Origin: Natronorubrum aibiense
GTDB taxonomy: Archaea; Halobacteriota; Halobacteria; Halobacteriales; Natrialbaceae
Assembly: GCF_009392895.1 (NCBI RefSeq)
Contig: NZ_CP045488.1
Location: forward strand, 620,001 to 684,000
Direction: 5' to 3'
Length of the DNA: 64,000 bases
The notes under the pieces are model-generated. The model was not told where the DNA came from, did not search any database, and saw only the letters and a list, made by a program, of their open reading frames with translations. The position numbers and the translations under genes were made by a program. This document shows, piece after piece, positions 42,355-50,474 of this stretch (position 1 is the stretch's first letter; every line of letters starts with the position of its first letter).

Positions 42355-43959
42355 ATGACTGACACACCAGACCACGACACCGCAGGCGTGCTGATCGTCG
42401 GCTCCGGTATCGCCGGCTGTGCGGCGGCGCTCGCGGCGGCGCGGGCGGGCGCTGACGTCTGTCTCGTGACGAAAGCGCGGCGGCCAGATGACGCGAGTAC
42501 CGACTGGGCCCAGGGGGGAATCTCGACCACTCGCGACGATCCCGAGAGCCTGAAAGAAGACATTCTGGCGGCCAGCGGCGACACTGCAGATGAAGATGCG
42601 ATCGACGTCTTGCTCGCCGAGGCCGACGACGCCATCGAGGACGTGTTGCTCGAGACCCTCGAGATCGAGTTCGACGAGGCCGACGATGGGTTCGATTACA
42701 CCCGTGAGGCCGGCCACTCGAGCCGGCGGATCCTCCACGTCGACGCGATGACGGGGACGCACATCCTCCGGCCCTTCCTCAACTATCTCGACGACCACGA
42801 GCGCGTCGAGATTCGACAGGACACGGCAGCCCTCGACCTCATCACTCACGAGGGACGGGTCCACGGCGTGCTGACCGACGAGGCTGCCGACGGCCACCCG
42901 ATCTTCGCCGGCGCGACGATCCTCGCGACGGGTGGGATCGGCGAACTGTACTCCCGATCGACGAACCCCGCCGACGCGACGGGCGACGGCATCGCCATGG
43001 CCGCGCTGGCCGGGGCCGAGGTGGCCGACCTCGAGTACGTCCAGTTCCATCCGACCGCGTACGCGGGTCGCGAGGCACAACGCGACTCGAAGCGGAGCGG
43101 CGGAGACGCGGAGCAGGACGATCCGTTTCTGCTCTCCGAAGCGCTGCGCGGCGAAGGCGCAGTGTTGCGAAACGGCGAGGGCGATCGGTTTATGCACGAC
43201 TACCACCCCGACGCCGAACTCGCACCGCGGGACGTCGTCGCCCGCGCGGTCGACCGCGAACGCGAGGCGACCGGTGAGGTCGTTCTCGACGTGCGCACGC
43301 TCGAGGGCGAGTTCGAATCCGAGTTCCCCGCGATCGCACGGATGTGTCGCGACCGGGGTATCCAAGACGAGGAAATCCCCGTCGCTCCCTGCGAGCACTT
43401 CCTCTGTGGGGGGATCGACGTCGACGCGGTCGGACGAACCTCGCTCGACCGACTCTACGCCGTCGGCGAGTGCGCTCGCACGGGTGTCCACGGCGCGAAT
43501 CGACTGGCGAGTACGAGCCTGCTCGAGGGACTCGTCTGGGGCCTGCGAGCGGGCGACGACGCGGTCAGCGAGGTGCAACGCACCTCGAGTCGGAGCGGTG
43601 ACACCACGGAGCGGTTCGAACCGGACGTCGTCGAGGCACCCGACCTCCGAAACAGCGACCCTGAGCTGCCCGAGCGCTTCGCCGCCGAGAAGTTCACCCG
43701 TCTCCAGCAGACGATGGACGAATACCTCGGCTTGGAGCGCGATCCCGACGACGTCGCCCGTGCGGGAGCCGTTCTCCGGCGGCTCAAGGGCGAGGTCGAC
43801 GCCTACACCCGCACGCGAACCTCCCGGAGCCTCTACGAACTGCGTAACGCCACCGTCACCGCACTGTTGACTGCCCGCGCGGCCGCGGAAAATCCGGACT
43901 CGAAGGGCTGTCACTACGTCTCGTCCGAGACGACCGAGCGACCGGCCCCGACACGGTAA
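42355..43959 (+). CDS. nadB: L-aspartate oxidase
   Basis: 534 residues from ATG 42355. Flavoenzyme oxidising aspartate to iminoaspartate for NadA. FAD-binding GVLIVGSGIAGCAAALAAAR, then STDWAQGGISTT, HSSRRILHVDAMTG and a second block ATILATGGIGELYSRSTNP. The fumarate-reductase-type active-site region is LEYVQFHPTAYAG, and EHFLCGGIDVDAVGRTS near the C-terminal half. The frame is intact; a minus-strand frame of similar length is only its GC-driven mirror. Confidence 0.95.
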   Translation: MTDTPDHDTAGVLIVGSGIAGCAAALAAARAGADVCLVTKARRPDDASTDWAQGGISTTRDDPESLKEDILAASGDTADEDAIDVLLAEADDAIEDVLLETLEIEFDEADDGFDYTREAGHSSRRILHVDAMTGTHILRPFLNYLDDHERVEIRQDTAALDLITHEGRVHGVLTDEAADGHPIFAGATILATGGIGELYSRSTNPADATGDGIAMAALAGAEVADLEYVQFHPTAYAGREAQRDSKRSGGDAEQDDPFLLSEALRGEGAVLRNGEGDRFMHDYHPDAELAPRDVVARAVDREREATGEVVLDVRTLEGEFESEFPAIARMCRDRGIQDEEIPVAPCEHFLCGGIDVDAVGRTSLDRLYAVGECARTGVHGANRLASTSLLEGLVWGLRAGDDAVSEVQRTSSRSGDTTERFEPDVVEAPDLRNSDPELPERFAAEKFTRLQQTMDEYLGLERDPDDVARAGAVLRRLKGEVDAYTRTRTSRSLYELRNATVTALLTARAAAENPDSKGCHYVSSETTERPAPTR

Positions 43960-43961
43960 CC

Positions 43962-45092
43962 CTACTGCCGTCCCGTCGCGATTTTCTCGGAATCGTCCTC
44001 CAGCAGGGACGTCTGCGGTGACCGGTCAGCTTCGGTGACGACTCGAACGTCACGCTGTGGGAATGGGATCTCGATATCGGCTGCGAGCAGTTCCGTGTAG
44101 ATCGACCGGTTGAGTTCGTGTCTGGTCTTGTTGGCACGGGTCGGCGAGCCGACCCAACAGAGGAGTTCGTACTCGAGTGCGGAGTCGCCAAAGGCTCGAA
44201 ACCGCATCCGCGGTTTCGGCGAGTCGAGCACGAGCGGTTCGTCGATGGCGATCTCCGTGACGAGTTCCTCGAACACGTCGATGTCGGTGCCGTAGGCGAC
44301 GCCGATCGGCACCTTGAGCCGTCTTCTTCGCTGTGGGGCCGACTGGTTGATCACCTTCGCGGCGTTCAGCGACGCGTTCGGCACTGTGACGAGCACCTCG
44401 TCGCGCATCATGAGCGTCGTCGACCGCACCCCGACCTTGACGACCGTTCCCGCCTCGCCCGAATCCAATTCGATGTAGTCGCCGAGCTTGTACGTGTCGT
44501 CGAAATAGAGCGCGATCCCGCCGAAGAAGTTCGCGACGGTGTCTCGAGCGGCGAAGCCGACGGCGATCCCCGCGACGCCGGCCGCACCGAGCAGCGGCGA
44601 GATGCTGTACTCCCACAGCGACAGCAAGACGCCAATCGTGCCGATGACGACGACGAGCGTCCAGACGTTCGAGAAGACGGGTGCGAAGTCGAACCGCGAC
44701 CCCTTGTCCTTGACTTCCTCGACGAACCGGTTGACGATCCGGTTCGAGGCGAACGCCCACGCGACGATGATGATCGACAGCGACGGCCTCCCGAAGAACG
44801 TCTCGAGTTGTGCGGACGTCAGGAGGACGTTCTGGCTCACCGACGGCAGCTGCGTGAGTAGATAAACGCCCGTCAGCGCCGCTGTCAGAACGACGGGTGC
44901 GCGAAGCTCCCCGACGAGGATGTAATCGTACTCGGTTTTCGTTCGACTGGTGTATCGCAACAGCGTCCGAAGCACGAGGACCTCGAGCAAGACAGCGAGA
45001 CCGACCGAGGTGCCGATCAACAACAGCGTGGCCTGCCAGGCCGGAACCCCCTCGAACACCCGTGTTAGAACACTGGTAACTACCTCGACCAT
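43962..45092 (-). CDS. MscS-family mechanosensitive ion channel
   Basis: 376 residues. Three or four N-terminal helices are followed by the MscS pore and beta domain: ISPLLGAAGVAGIAVGFAAR (pore helix region), DTVANFFGGIALYFDDTYKL and VGVRSTTLMMRDEVLVTVPN. The C-terminal cytoplasmic part covers about 110 residues. It opens under hypo-osmotic stress, important for a halophile facing dilution. It is placed between nadB and nadC on the opposite strand. Confidence 0.92.
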   Translation of the reverse strand: MVEVVTSVLTRVFEGVPAWQATLLLIGTSVGLAVLLEVLVLRTLLRYTSRTKTEYDYILVGELRAPVVLTAALTGVYLLTQLPSVSQNVLLTSAQLETFFGRPSLSIIIVAWAFASNRIVNRFVEEVKDKGSRFDFAPVFSNVWTLVVVIGTIGVLLSLWEYSISPLLGAAGVAGIAVGFAARDTVANFFGGIALYFDDTYKLGDYIELDSGEAGTVVKVGVRSTTLMMRDEVLVTVPNASLNAAKVINQSAPQRRRRLKVPIGVAYGTDIDVFEELVTEIAIDEPLVLDSPKPRMRFRAFGDSALEYELLCWVGSPTRANKTRHELNRSIYTELLAADIEIPFPQRDVRVVTEADRSPQTSLLEDDSEKIATGRQ

Positions 45093-45248
45093 GACAGACT
45101 CACGGTAAAGAGTGAGTTAACCGTTTCTGCGGGCAGAAAATCAGAATTTCGAGCCAATTCCGGGGCTGCTGTGAGACGCGTTCGATCGACTGTCAGTCAC
45201 CCGAAACGGATCGCTTATTTTCGCCGCGGTCGCATCCGCAGACGAGAC

Positions 45249-46061
45249 ATGATTCCCGACACACAGATCGAGGGCTGGCTCCGCGAGGACCTCGGCCACC
45301 ACGATGTCACCAACGAGGTGCCGGGCGAGACGACCGGCCGACTCGTCGCCAAAGCATCCGGTGTCGTGGCGGGCCTCGAGGCCGCTCAATCTGTTTTCGA
45401 CTACCTTGGCGTCGGCGTGGTCGACGCGCTCGAGGACGGCGCTGCCGTCGATCCCGGCGACGAACTCCTCCGCGTCGAGGGGCCGGCCCGCGACGTGCTC
45501 CGCGGTGAACGCGTCGCGGTCAACCTCGCCGGTCACGCTTCGGGCATCGCAACCGCAACGCACGAGGCAGTCGAGGCGGCCCGATCCGAATCCGACGACG
45601 TTCGGATCGCCGGGACCCGCAAAACGACGCCCGGCCTGCGCGGGCTCGAGAAACGTGCTGTCGTCGCCGGTGGTGGCGACACACACCGACTCGACCTTTC
45701 GCATATGGTGATGATCAAGGACAACCACGTCGCCGAACTGGGGCTCGAGGGCGCAATCGAGCACTTCCGCGAGCGCGTCTCCTTCGCGACGAAACTCGAG
45801 GTCGAAGTCGAAACCGTCGACGACGCCCCGCGAGCGGCCGCAGCGGGAGCCGATATCGTCCTACTCGACAACATGACCCCCGACGACGTCGCGGCGGCTG
45901 TCGACGAACTCGAAGAACACAACGTCCTCGCGGAGGCCAGTGGTGGGATCACTCTCGCAGACGTTCCCGACTACGCCGCGACGGACGTCGACGTGATCTC
46001 GATGGGGTCGCTCACGCATTCGGCGCCGTCGCTCGATCTTTCGTTTCGAACGGGAGCGTGA
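45249..46061 (+). CDS. nadC: Nicotinate-nucleotide pyrophosphorylase (carboxylating)
   Basis: 270 residues from ATG 45249 (MIPDTQIEGWLREDLGHHDV). It converts quinolinate and PRPP to nicotinate mononucleotide. Family blocks: GERVAVNLAGHASGIATATH, AGTRKTTPGLRGLEKRAVVA, HRLDLSHMVMIKDNHVAEL, LEVEVETVDDAPRAAAAGAD and DIVLLDNMTPDDVAAAV. Last gene before the integrated element; the mscS gene separates it from nadAB. Confidence 0.95.
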   Translation: MIPDTQIEGWLREDLGHHDVTNEVPGETTGRLVAKASGVVAGLEAAQSVFDYLGVGVVDALEDGAAVDPGDELLRVEGPARDVLRGERVAVNLAGHASGIATATHEAVEAARSESDDVRIAGTRKTTPGLRGLEKRAVVAGGGDTHRLDLSHMVMIKDNHVAELGLEGAIEHFRERVSFATKLEVEVETVDDAPRAAAAGADIVLLDNMTPDDVAAAVDELEEHNVLAEASGGITLADVPDYAATDVDVISMGSLTHSAPSLDLSFRTGA

Positions 46062-46090
46062 GGCAAGGACTGGGACTCGAGTCAGCACTG

Positions 46091-46253
46091 TGAGGGCTCT
46101 GATTCAAATCCAGATGCTGCAGTCGATGCTCACGGTCGTTCGAGTTGGTAGGCGAGGGCTGGGATTTGAACTACGCGAAGACGATCACCTCGCTTCGCTC
46201 GGTGCTTCGACTTCTCTACTTCAAATCCAGATACCGCAGTCGACGCTCACGGT
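46091..46253. repeat. Accreted tRNA-end remnants left of the element
   Basis: Two related blocks. A 34-bp sequence starting ttcaaatccagat occurs at 46103-46136 and 46220-46253 (31 of 34 identical). The tRNA-Leu 3' end gcgagggctgggatttgaac occurs at 46152-46171 and again, inside the 55-bp copy, at 46270-46289. The spacing is 117-118 bp in both cases, so a unit ending in the tRNA tail was duplicated. A weaker tRNA-tail-like match occurs at 46090-46111. This looks like scars of earlier integrations at the same tRNA. Confidence 0.7.
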
Positions 46254-46267
46254 GTGTTCGCGTCAAC

Positions 46268-46322
46268 ATGCGAGGGCTGGGATTTGAACCCAGGGACCCC
46301 TACGGGAGCGGGTCTTAAGCCC
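46268..46322 (-). other. Left attachment site: displaced 3' part of tRNA-Leu
   Basis: 55 bp identical to 53189-53243, which is the 3' portion of the intact tRNA-Leu gene from the discriminator to past the anticodon. To the right of 46322 the sequences diverge completely. It is the expected product of site-specific integration into a tRNA 3' half. Confidence 0.9.
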
Positions 46323-46580
46323 TGGCACCGCTTCGTTACCGAAATTCAGACATTCCGGCAAAGCGTGCCTCGTTTTGGGTCCTCGCAGCGATTTCGGGCG
46401 TCCTTGGTAGTTAGAATGTACTAAATCTATATAAATCCCAACGAGGGTGGTCATAGCCCAAATGCCGTTCAATGTATTCTGCAGTGCCTCTGTGACACTG
46501 ATAGGGAAAAGAGACAGATGAACAAACGGAACTAACCAGTGACACAGTGCACTGATACTCGGTGTTCTACAGGCTATCGA

Positions 46581-46705
46581 TCGAGAAGGCTGCCAACTCT
46601 TACTACCACCACAAACAGTACTCAATAAGTGATCGGTGACTATATCCAGAGAGTGACTGGCGGTGCTGGGAACGGTTGCTGTATGTGGTCTGCCGCCTTC
46701 TCGAA
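46581..46705. repeat. Imperfect palindromic module 1
   Basis: Left arm tcgagaaggctgcca (46581-46595) and right arm ggtctgccgccttctcgaa (46687-46705) enclose about 90 bp. The right arm is the exact reverse complement of the left arm of module 3 (49574-49592, 19 of 19). It lies 3' of the small membrane gene at 46789 (minus strand). No coding frame is conserved among the three modules. Confidence 0.7.
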
Positions 46706-46788
46706 ACAGAAAGTGTAGTCACTATTCACTACCACTTCCAGATCACTACTTACTGGGAAAAGAGAGACAGTTGTTGGTGGTCACTCAT

Positions 46789-47022
46789 TCATGCCGCGTC
46801 AAGCAGTGCAACGAACGATCCACCGAATACCAGGGTTAAGAGTACGATCAGTACGGCGAAGACTGTTGGATACGCTACAGCGAAGTCGATCCAGCCAGGC
46901 TTCAGTGCCATCATGTCTCCATTGAGTAGGTCCCTTGCAGTCGAAAGAGAAAGCAGTCCAGCGACAACTACCATTGCTCCACCAACTACAGCAATGACTG
47001 CTCCACGGTCTGTTCCACTCAT
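46789..47022 (-). CDS. Small two-helix membrane protein
   Basis: 77 residues from ATG 47020-47022 (MSGTDRGAVIAVVGGAMVVV). Two hydrophobic helices (AVIAVVGGAMVVVAGLLSLS and PTVFAVLIVLLTLVFGGSFV) flank a short loop with DMMALKPGWIDFAVAYP. No family is recognised. Codon use is more AT-rich than in the flanking chromosome, as in the rest of the element. It is divergent from the lipoprotein gene. Confidence 0.6.
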   Translation of the reverse strand: MSGTDRGAVIAVVGGAMVVVAGLLSLSTARDLLNGDMMALKPGWIDFAVAYPTVFAVLIVLLTLVFGGSFVALLDAA

Positions 47023-47149
47023 TACGGTTGAAAATACGACAGACTTTTATAAAATATTTTTGACGAGCTATCCACCTCCGTATAGATCAATGTACTTGTC
47101 ATTCCGTATTACCAAAAGTTCTATTTCATCTTCATGTGTTACCTGAATC

Positions 47150-47572
47150 ATGAAACGCCGATCGGTGATTACGGGGGTTGCTGCCGCAAGTCTCAGCTCA
47201 GTTGCGGGCTGTTCGGCAGTTGAAACGGCTATGGGGAACCAGTATATTGACGAGCATCGTTGGAACGAGGACGATGAACTGGTAATCGTATTCCAAGAGG
47301 ATCATGATACTGACGGCTGGGCAATTCTACATGAGCATCACAGCTCTATTGATGACGCCATTATGAGCGGCGAATCGCCTGATTTCACCGGGCCACTGAC
47401 GTTAGATCTTATACGAGAAATCGGGGACGATGACTACCCATCATATAACTTCGATCTGAAATTGTACGAGGGTTGGTTTGGTCCGATGATGAGAACCGCT
47501 GAAGAGGAACTGGGATCTTACAGCTTTGAGGTTCCAGAAGACAAGGTACCGGACACAGTTATTTCTGGATAA
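47150..47572 (+). CDS. Putative Tat-exported lipoprotein
   Basis: 140 residues. The N-terminus MKRRSVITGVAAASLSSVAG followed by CSAVE combines a twin-arginine-like start with a lipobox (VAGC), the usual way haloarchaea anchor secreted proteins. The mature part is acidic with blocks DELVIVFQEDHDTDGWAILH and DYPSYNFDLKLYEGWFGPMM. No family is recognised. Exported cargo of unknown role in the element. Confidence 0.7.
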   Translation: MKRRSVITGVAAASLSSVAGCSAVETAMGNQYIDEHRWNEDDELVIVFQEDHDTDGWAILHEHHSSIDDAIMSGESPDFTGPLTLDLIREIGDDDYPSYNFDLKLYEGWFGPMMRTAEEELGSYSFEVPEDKVPDTVISG

Positions 47573-47582
47573 TTCTCGTCAC

Positions 47583-47699
47583 CTATCTCTTCTGTTCGAG
47601 AAGGTCGGCACACTCTTCGTTAAGTCGCGCAGCGGTCTGACGCTCGCTGTGGTGGGCTTCTTCGTCCTCCATGATGTCGCGACTGGCTTCGTATATCAT
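47583..47699 (-). pseudogene. Small gene fragment
   Basis: 38 codons from ATG 47697-47699: MIYEASRDIMEDEEAHHSER and then QTAARLNEECADLLEQKR, helical and acidic. An in-frame stop lies shortly upstream (GTG at 47712-47714 is another start). Its GC content is higher than that of the surrounding element. It reads like the C-terminal end of a longer haloarchaeal protein, but could be an intact tiny gene. Confidence 0.35.
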
Positions 47700-47714
47700 G
47701 GCCAGCTGGCGCAC

Positions 47715-47880
47715 GTCGACTTATGCTATATTAACGCAGACTGTAGATATAGGTATATTTATACAAAATATTTAATATGTTGTACAGCGAAGCTGTAGTG
47801 GGAAGAAGGAACAGTACGAGCAACTGTCCCTGTCTAAACTAATTAGTGTAAGGTGGTGGGAAGTGTCCCATAGACTGGTT
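47715..47880. other. AT-rich noncoding stretch
   Basis: Very AT-rich (for example gtagatataggtatatttat near 47742), with no coding frame. It could hold a promoter for leftward transcription of the fragment at 47583 or be a junction between acquired pieces. Confidence 0.4.
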
Positions 47881-47970
47881 CGAGAACGGGGTCACCAAGT
47901 ACAACCAATAAGCTTCTCAGTTACTGTAACAAGTTACTGGTACTGTTGTAGTAGTGTGGTGCCGTTCTTG
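47881..47970. repeat. Imperfect palindromic module 2
   Basis: Left arm cgagaacggggtcacca (47881-47897), right arm tggtgccgttcttg (47957-47970). The segment ccaagtacaaccaataagct (47895 on) matches module 3 at 49591 in 19 of 22 positions. It contains an inner complementary pair (ccaataa / gttactgg-like). It stands alone in a long noncoding region. Confidence 0.65.
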
Positions 47971-48174
47971 TAACAAGTAGTGTAGAACCACTCCCAGATA
48001 CACTTCTTATCACTGAATCGGGCCACGCAGTAGTGCACCAGTTAGTGCCAGGTCACTCATTACTGAACCCCCTATATCCCCCTTTGACGATCCGTCAGGC
48101 AGGTTCGAGGATGTAGGTAGGAGATACACCGGATCATACCCGCTACCAGCCAATCTGACGCGTCTATCGCCCTC
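47971..48174. other. Noncoding stretch with short tagtg-type repeats
   Basis: Contains many short agtg/cact words (for example aagtagtgtag, gcagtagtgcaccagttagtg) and the run gaaccccctatatccccc near 48065. No coding frame. Downstream flank similar in wording to the flank of module 1 (46711-46760), so the repeat family may extend into it. Confidence 0.35.
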
Positions 48175-48312
48175 GTGGTCGAGTTTTCCATCTATCTGAA
48201 TTCATTCATCGCAGAACATCAAAAGTCGCTCCTGGGCGAATCTGGGGCCGATGGCAGGGTCCACCAGGAGCAGATTGCAGAAGTTGCTCAGACCGCCAAT
48301 TTCTGCACTTAA
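48175..48312 (+). pseudogene. Possible decayed coding fragment
   Basis: Open from GTG 48175: VVEFSIYLNSFIAEHQKSLL, GESGADGRVHQEQIAEVAQT, ANFCT, then TAA. An in-frame stop lies about 75 bp upstream, and no ATG is available. The amino-acid composition looks protein-like, but no family is recognised; it may be the 3' remnant of a lost gene. Confidence 0.3.
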
Positions 48313-48807
48313 GCGATCTCGAGGACCAACAGCCTTGAGGGATTACTACCAGTTATTGAACTCCACTTTTTTAGTTCATTGTAGTTGGTGTGCACTATAT
48401 AATCGCTAACTCAAGCGATAAGGATGCGATGCATGCTGGCGTGCGAGAACGAGCACAACCCACCGATCTCGGGCGGCCTTCTTGTATTAGCGAGTGTGCA
48501 ACGTATTGTGGGCAATGGGTCGGTTGCGACACCATCAGGGGAGGGGTGGGGCCTCTACAGAGAGGTGACTGTCTCAGAATTTTTTAAAATTTAACCTATT
48601 ATAAGGCCGTGGTATAAACTTGAATTACAGACAGACTCGCGAAAATGTGCCACCCCAATATTTCTGGATAGTATTACTGAGTATAGTGGAAGCGACAAGG
48701 TTAATACCACTGGTTGAGACGCTAAAGGGGAAAGTCGACTTAGCGGGCTTCAAATCCGAGTTTTTGGACGTCTGAGCTAATGCATAACCCCGGCCGGTGA
48801 AATATTC
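48313..48807. other. 495-bp noncoding region before the epsilon-like gene
   Basis: AT-rich, no supported frame. It contains a small inverted repeat CGCTAA...TTAGCG near 48720-48745 and, just before the next gene, ccggccggtga, which could act as a ribosome-binding site for ATG 48808. Confidence 0.4.
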
Positions 48808-49443
48808 ATGTCAACTACTACCGAAATTGAAAACAGTAGAGTATCGATCGAGCAATCAGAGAGCGAAGATCCAATTAGTTGTTCAACGACAGAGAATGCG
48901 ACGGTATTCCGTTCGTGGGAATGCGCACAGGGTTACCGTCTCGGTGGGAGAAAAGATAGTTACCACGCTCACTATCGGCGTCTTTGGAAGCAGCATCTCG
49001 GCCTCTATAACGGAATGTGGCGAGATGAAAAGAAAATGAACAGACTCGATACGTTGTATCTATTCGACGCGATCTCTGGGTTCCTCGAACTGACTGCACT
49101 TCAAAAAGAGGAAGCAAGACGTCACGTTGAAAAGCAAGACTTCCGCCGGTTCAACCGCCCTAACTCGGGTATGTTGCCAACACTGACGGGAATTATCGCT
49201 ATCTGCGCGTATTACTGCCATGAGGATGGTCGACGTTGCCACCCGAATCATAAAGACAAAGACGAGCTGTTTGAGCAACTGTTTGCAGACTTTGAGATAC
49301 CGATGAACTACTTCGGGAAAGTCTATGGGCGGTTTGAACAGGATCTGCGGAAACCCCTTCCTGCTCCTGATCTTGATGAAGCAGTAGTCGTCCCGCAGGG
49401 TGGAGAATGGTGGCCTTATGGACAGGTCTGCTCACCGGCTTGA
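48808..49443 (+). CDS. RNA polymerase epsilon-subunit-like / cyclin-like protein
   Basis: 211 residues. After a Ser/Glu-rich N-terminus, the core reads WECAQGYRLGGRKDSYHAHY, RRLWKQHLGLYNGMWRDEKK, then RLDTLYLFDAISGFLELTAL and a predicted helical bundle to residue 185. This pattern resembles haloarchaeal proteins annotated as RNA polymerase subunit epsilon and the cyclin-like repeats of TFB. As cargo of a mobile element it might redirect transcription. The family assignment is from memory of conserved wording, so moderate only. Confidence 0.55.
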   Translation: MSTTTEIENSRVSIEQSESEDPISCSTTENATVFRSWECAQGYRLGGRKDSYHAHYRRLWKQHLGLYNGMWRDEKKMNRLDTLYLFDAISGFLELTALQKEEARRHVEKQDFRRFNRPNSGMLPTLTGIIAICAYYCHEDGRRCHPNHKDKDELFEQLFADFEIPMNYFGKVYGRFEQDLRKPLPAPDLDEAVVVPQGGEWWPYGQVCSPA

Positions 49444-49573
49444 ACATATCATTATCTCCCAAAACTCGACAGATCGAATAGGGGGTTATAAAGAATTTTG
49501 TATTAATAGGGGTAGAGAAGCGGCGAACGGCGGTAGTGACACTACTTAGTGGGTTGTCGGTGTCGAAGATTAG

Positions 49574-49680
49574 TTCGAGAAGGCGGCAGACCAAGTGTAA
49601 CCAGTAAGCTTCCCGGTGAGATACACACTGAGCTACTCGGCGTTACTGGGAATGGCTATAGTAGTCTGGCGCCCTTCTCG
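49574..49680. repeat. Imperfect palindromic module 3
   Basis: Left arm ttcgagaaggcggcagacc (49574-49592), right arm gtctggcgcccttctcg (49664-49680), which pair over 16 positions with one bulge. An inner pair ccagtaa (49601) / gttactgg (49642) extends the fold. It shares 19 bp exactly (reverse complement) with module 1 and a 22-bp segment with module 2. It lies 130 bp 3' of the epsilon-like gene. Confidence 0.7.
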
Positions 49681-50019
49681 CAAGAAGAAGCTTTTCTCCC
49701 GATCCTGCCGGACACCGATCGGGCACGAAGGGGTGTTCACCACTACGTGTCACTTCTAACAGTACGGTAGGGTATCAAATTCTTTCTACACGCTAACAAT
49801 TTTCGCACATCTACCAACGAACAGCTAAAAACGGGAATCTTCGAAGCCTGTGAAAGCGTCTCTCGGTTCGCGATCGACGGAGTTCTTATTTACCAGGATT
49901 TGTTGAAATCCTCAGAATCTGTTAGAAAGAGAGTGCTGAATACAGAGAATGAATGTATCGGGCTTGTAAAAATTGTAGCCCTTTCACGCATCGGTCGTTG
50001 GAATACAATATCTCAGTAA
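49681..50019. other. 339-bp region without a called gene
   Basis: A plus-strand frame is open from about 49771 to a TAA at 50017-50019 (contains EQLKTGIFEACESVSRFAID) but lacks a start codon before an internal TTG. It is AT-rich; at this composition such a frame can arise by chance. It may instead be the end of a broken gene. Confidence 0.35.
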
Positions 50020-50262
50020 CTAATTTGAGTGGCCGGGCGGATTAACGCCGTTACAAAGCTTAGGAACATTTTCACCCGGTGGACCTACGTTTTTTGCATA
50101 GTTGGATGCAGCTTCTCCTTGCTCTCCTGGGTCACGGTCTGTAAGACTTGGTATTCCTTTGTTTTCACCGCAGTTGTTCGCGTCTGCTGATACCACGCCA
50201 GCGGTACCGCCCGTAAGCGCAACGAGTACTACGAGCGCGATGAGTATTTTAGTGGTTCTCAT
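50020..50262 (-). CDS. Small secreted protein
   Basis: 80 residues from ATG 50260-50262. A clear Sec signal MRTTKILIALVVLVALTGGT is followed by AGVVSADA (cleavage likely after SADA). The mature part of about 52 residues is Gly/Pro/Asn-rich with two cysteines (NNCGENKG and PKLCNGVNPPG) that could form a disulfide. No family is recognised. Size and cysteines resemble secreted peptides such as halocins, but that is speculation. Confidence 0.6.
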   Translation of the reverse strand: MRTTKILIALVVLVALTGGTAGVVSADANNCGENKGIPSLTDRDPGEQGEAASNYAKNVGPPGENVPKLCNGVNPPGHSN

Positions 50263-50465
50263 GTCTTTTCACTGGATAGGTGGTTTCCCTTATCCAGGTG
50301 AGGGTGCCACGGACGTCTATATAACCAATGACGACTGTTTCTCACGAGGAACTGATAGTTACTACGAGAAAATCATTGAATTATAGAATTATTGAGATGG
50401 TTCCAACAGTACGTCCGTCTTATGCTGTTGGTGAACGGAGGCCTGTGCTTGTCCTCTCCTGAATA
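50263..50465. other. Promoter region of the secreted peptide and pre-IS flank
   Basis: Contains tctatataacc near 50319-50329 (TATA-like on the minus strand would be about 60 bp before the ATG) and an inverted repeat CCAACAG...CTGTTGG at 50403-50431. No gene is supported. Confidence 0.35.
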
Positions 50466-50474
50466 GATACTCTG

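Noticed and set aside
42235-43914. 559-codon minus-strand frame
   Set aside because: Antisense of nadB; composition rich in Val/Gly/Arg without motifs, a mirror effect of codon bias.
46268-46322. Second tRNA-Leu gene
   Set aside because: Only the 3' part is present; the 5' acceptor and D-arm are missing, so it is an att remnant.
46263-46625. 120-codon minus-strand frame at the left end of the element
   Set aside because: It runs through the displaced tRNA fragment and palindromic module 1 and has no protein-like features.
47881-48070. CRISPR-like array
   Set aside because: The short agtg-type words are irregular in spacing and sequence; no constant repeat with unique spacers and no cas genes in the window.
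49549-49770. 73-codon frame across palindromic module 3
   Set aside because: Not conserved in the other two modules; the palindrome explains the sequence better.
49771-50019. Open frame of about 80 codons without a start
   Set aside because: No ATG or GTG near its beginning; AT-rich sequence, so a chance frame cannot be excluded. Mentioned in the region note only.
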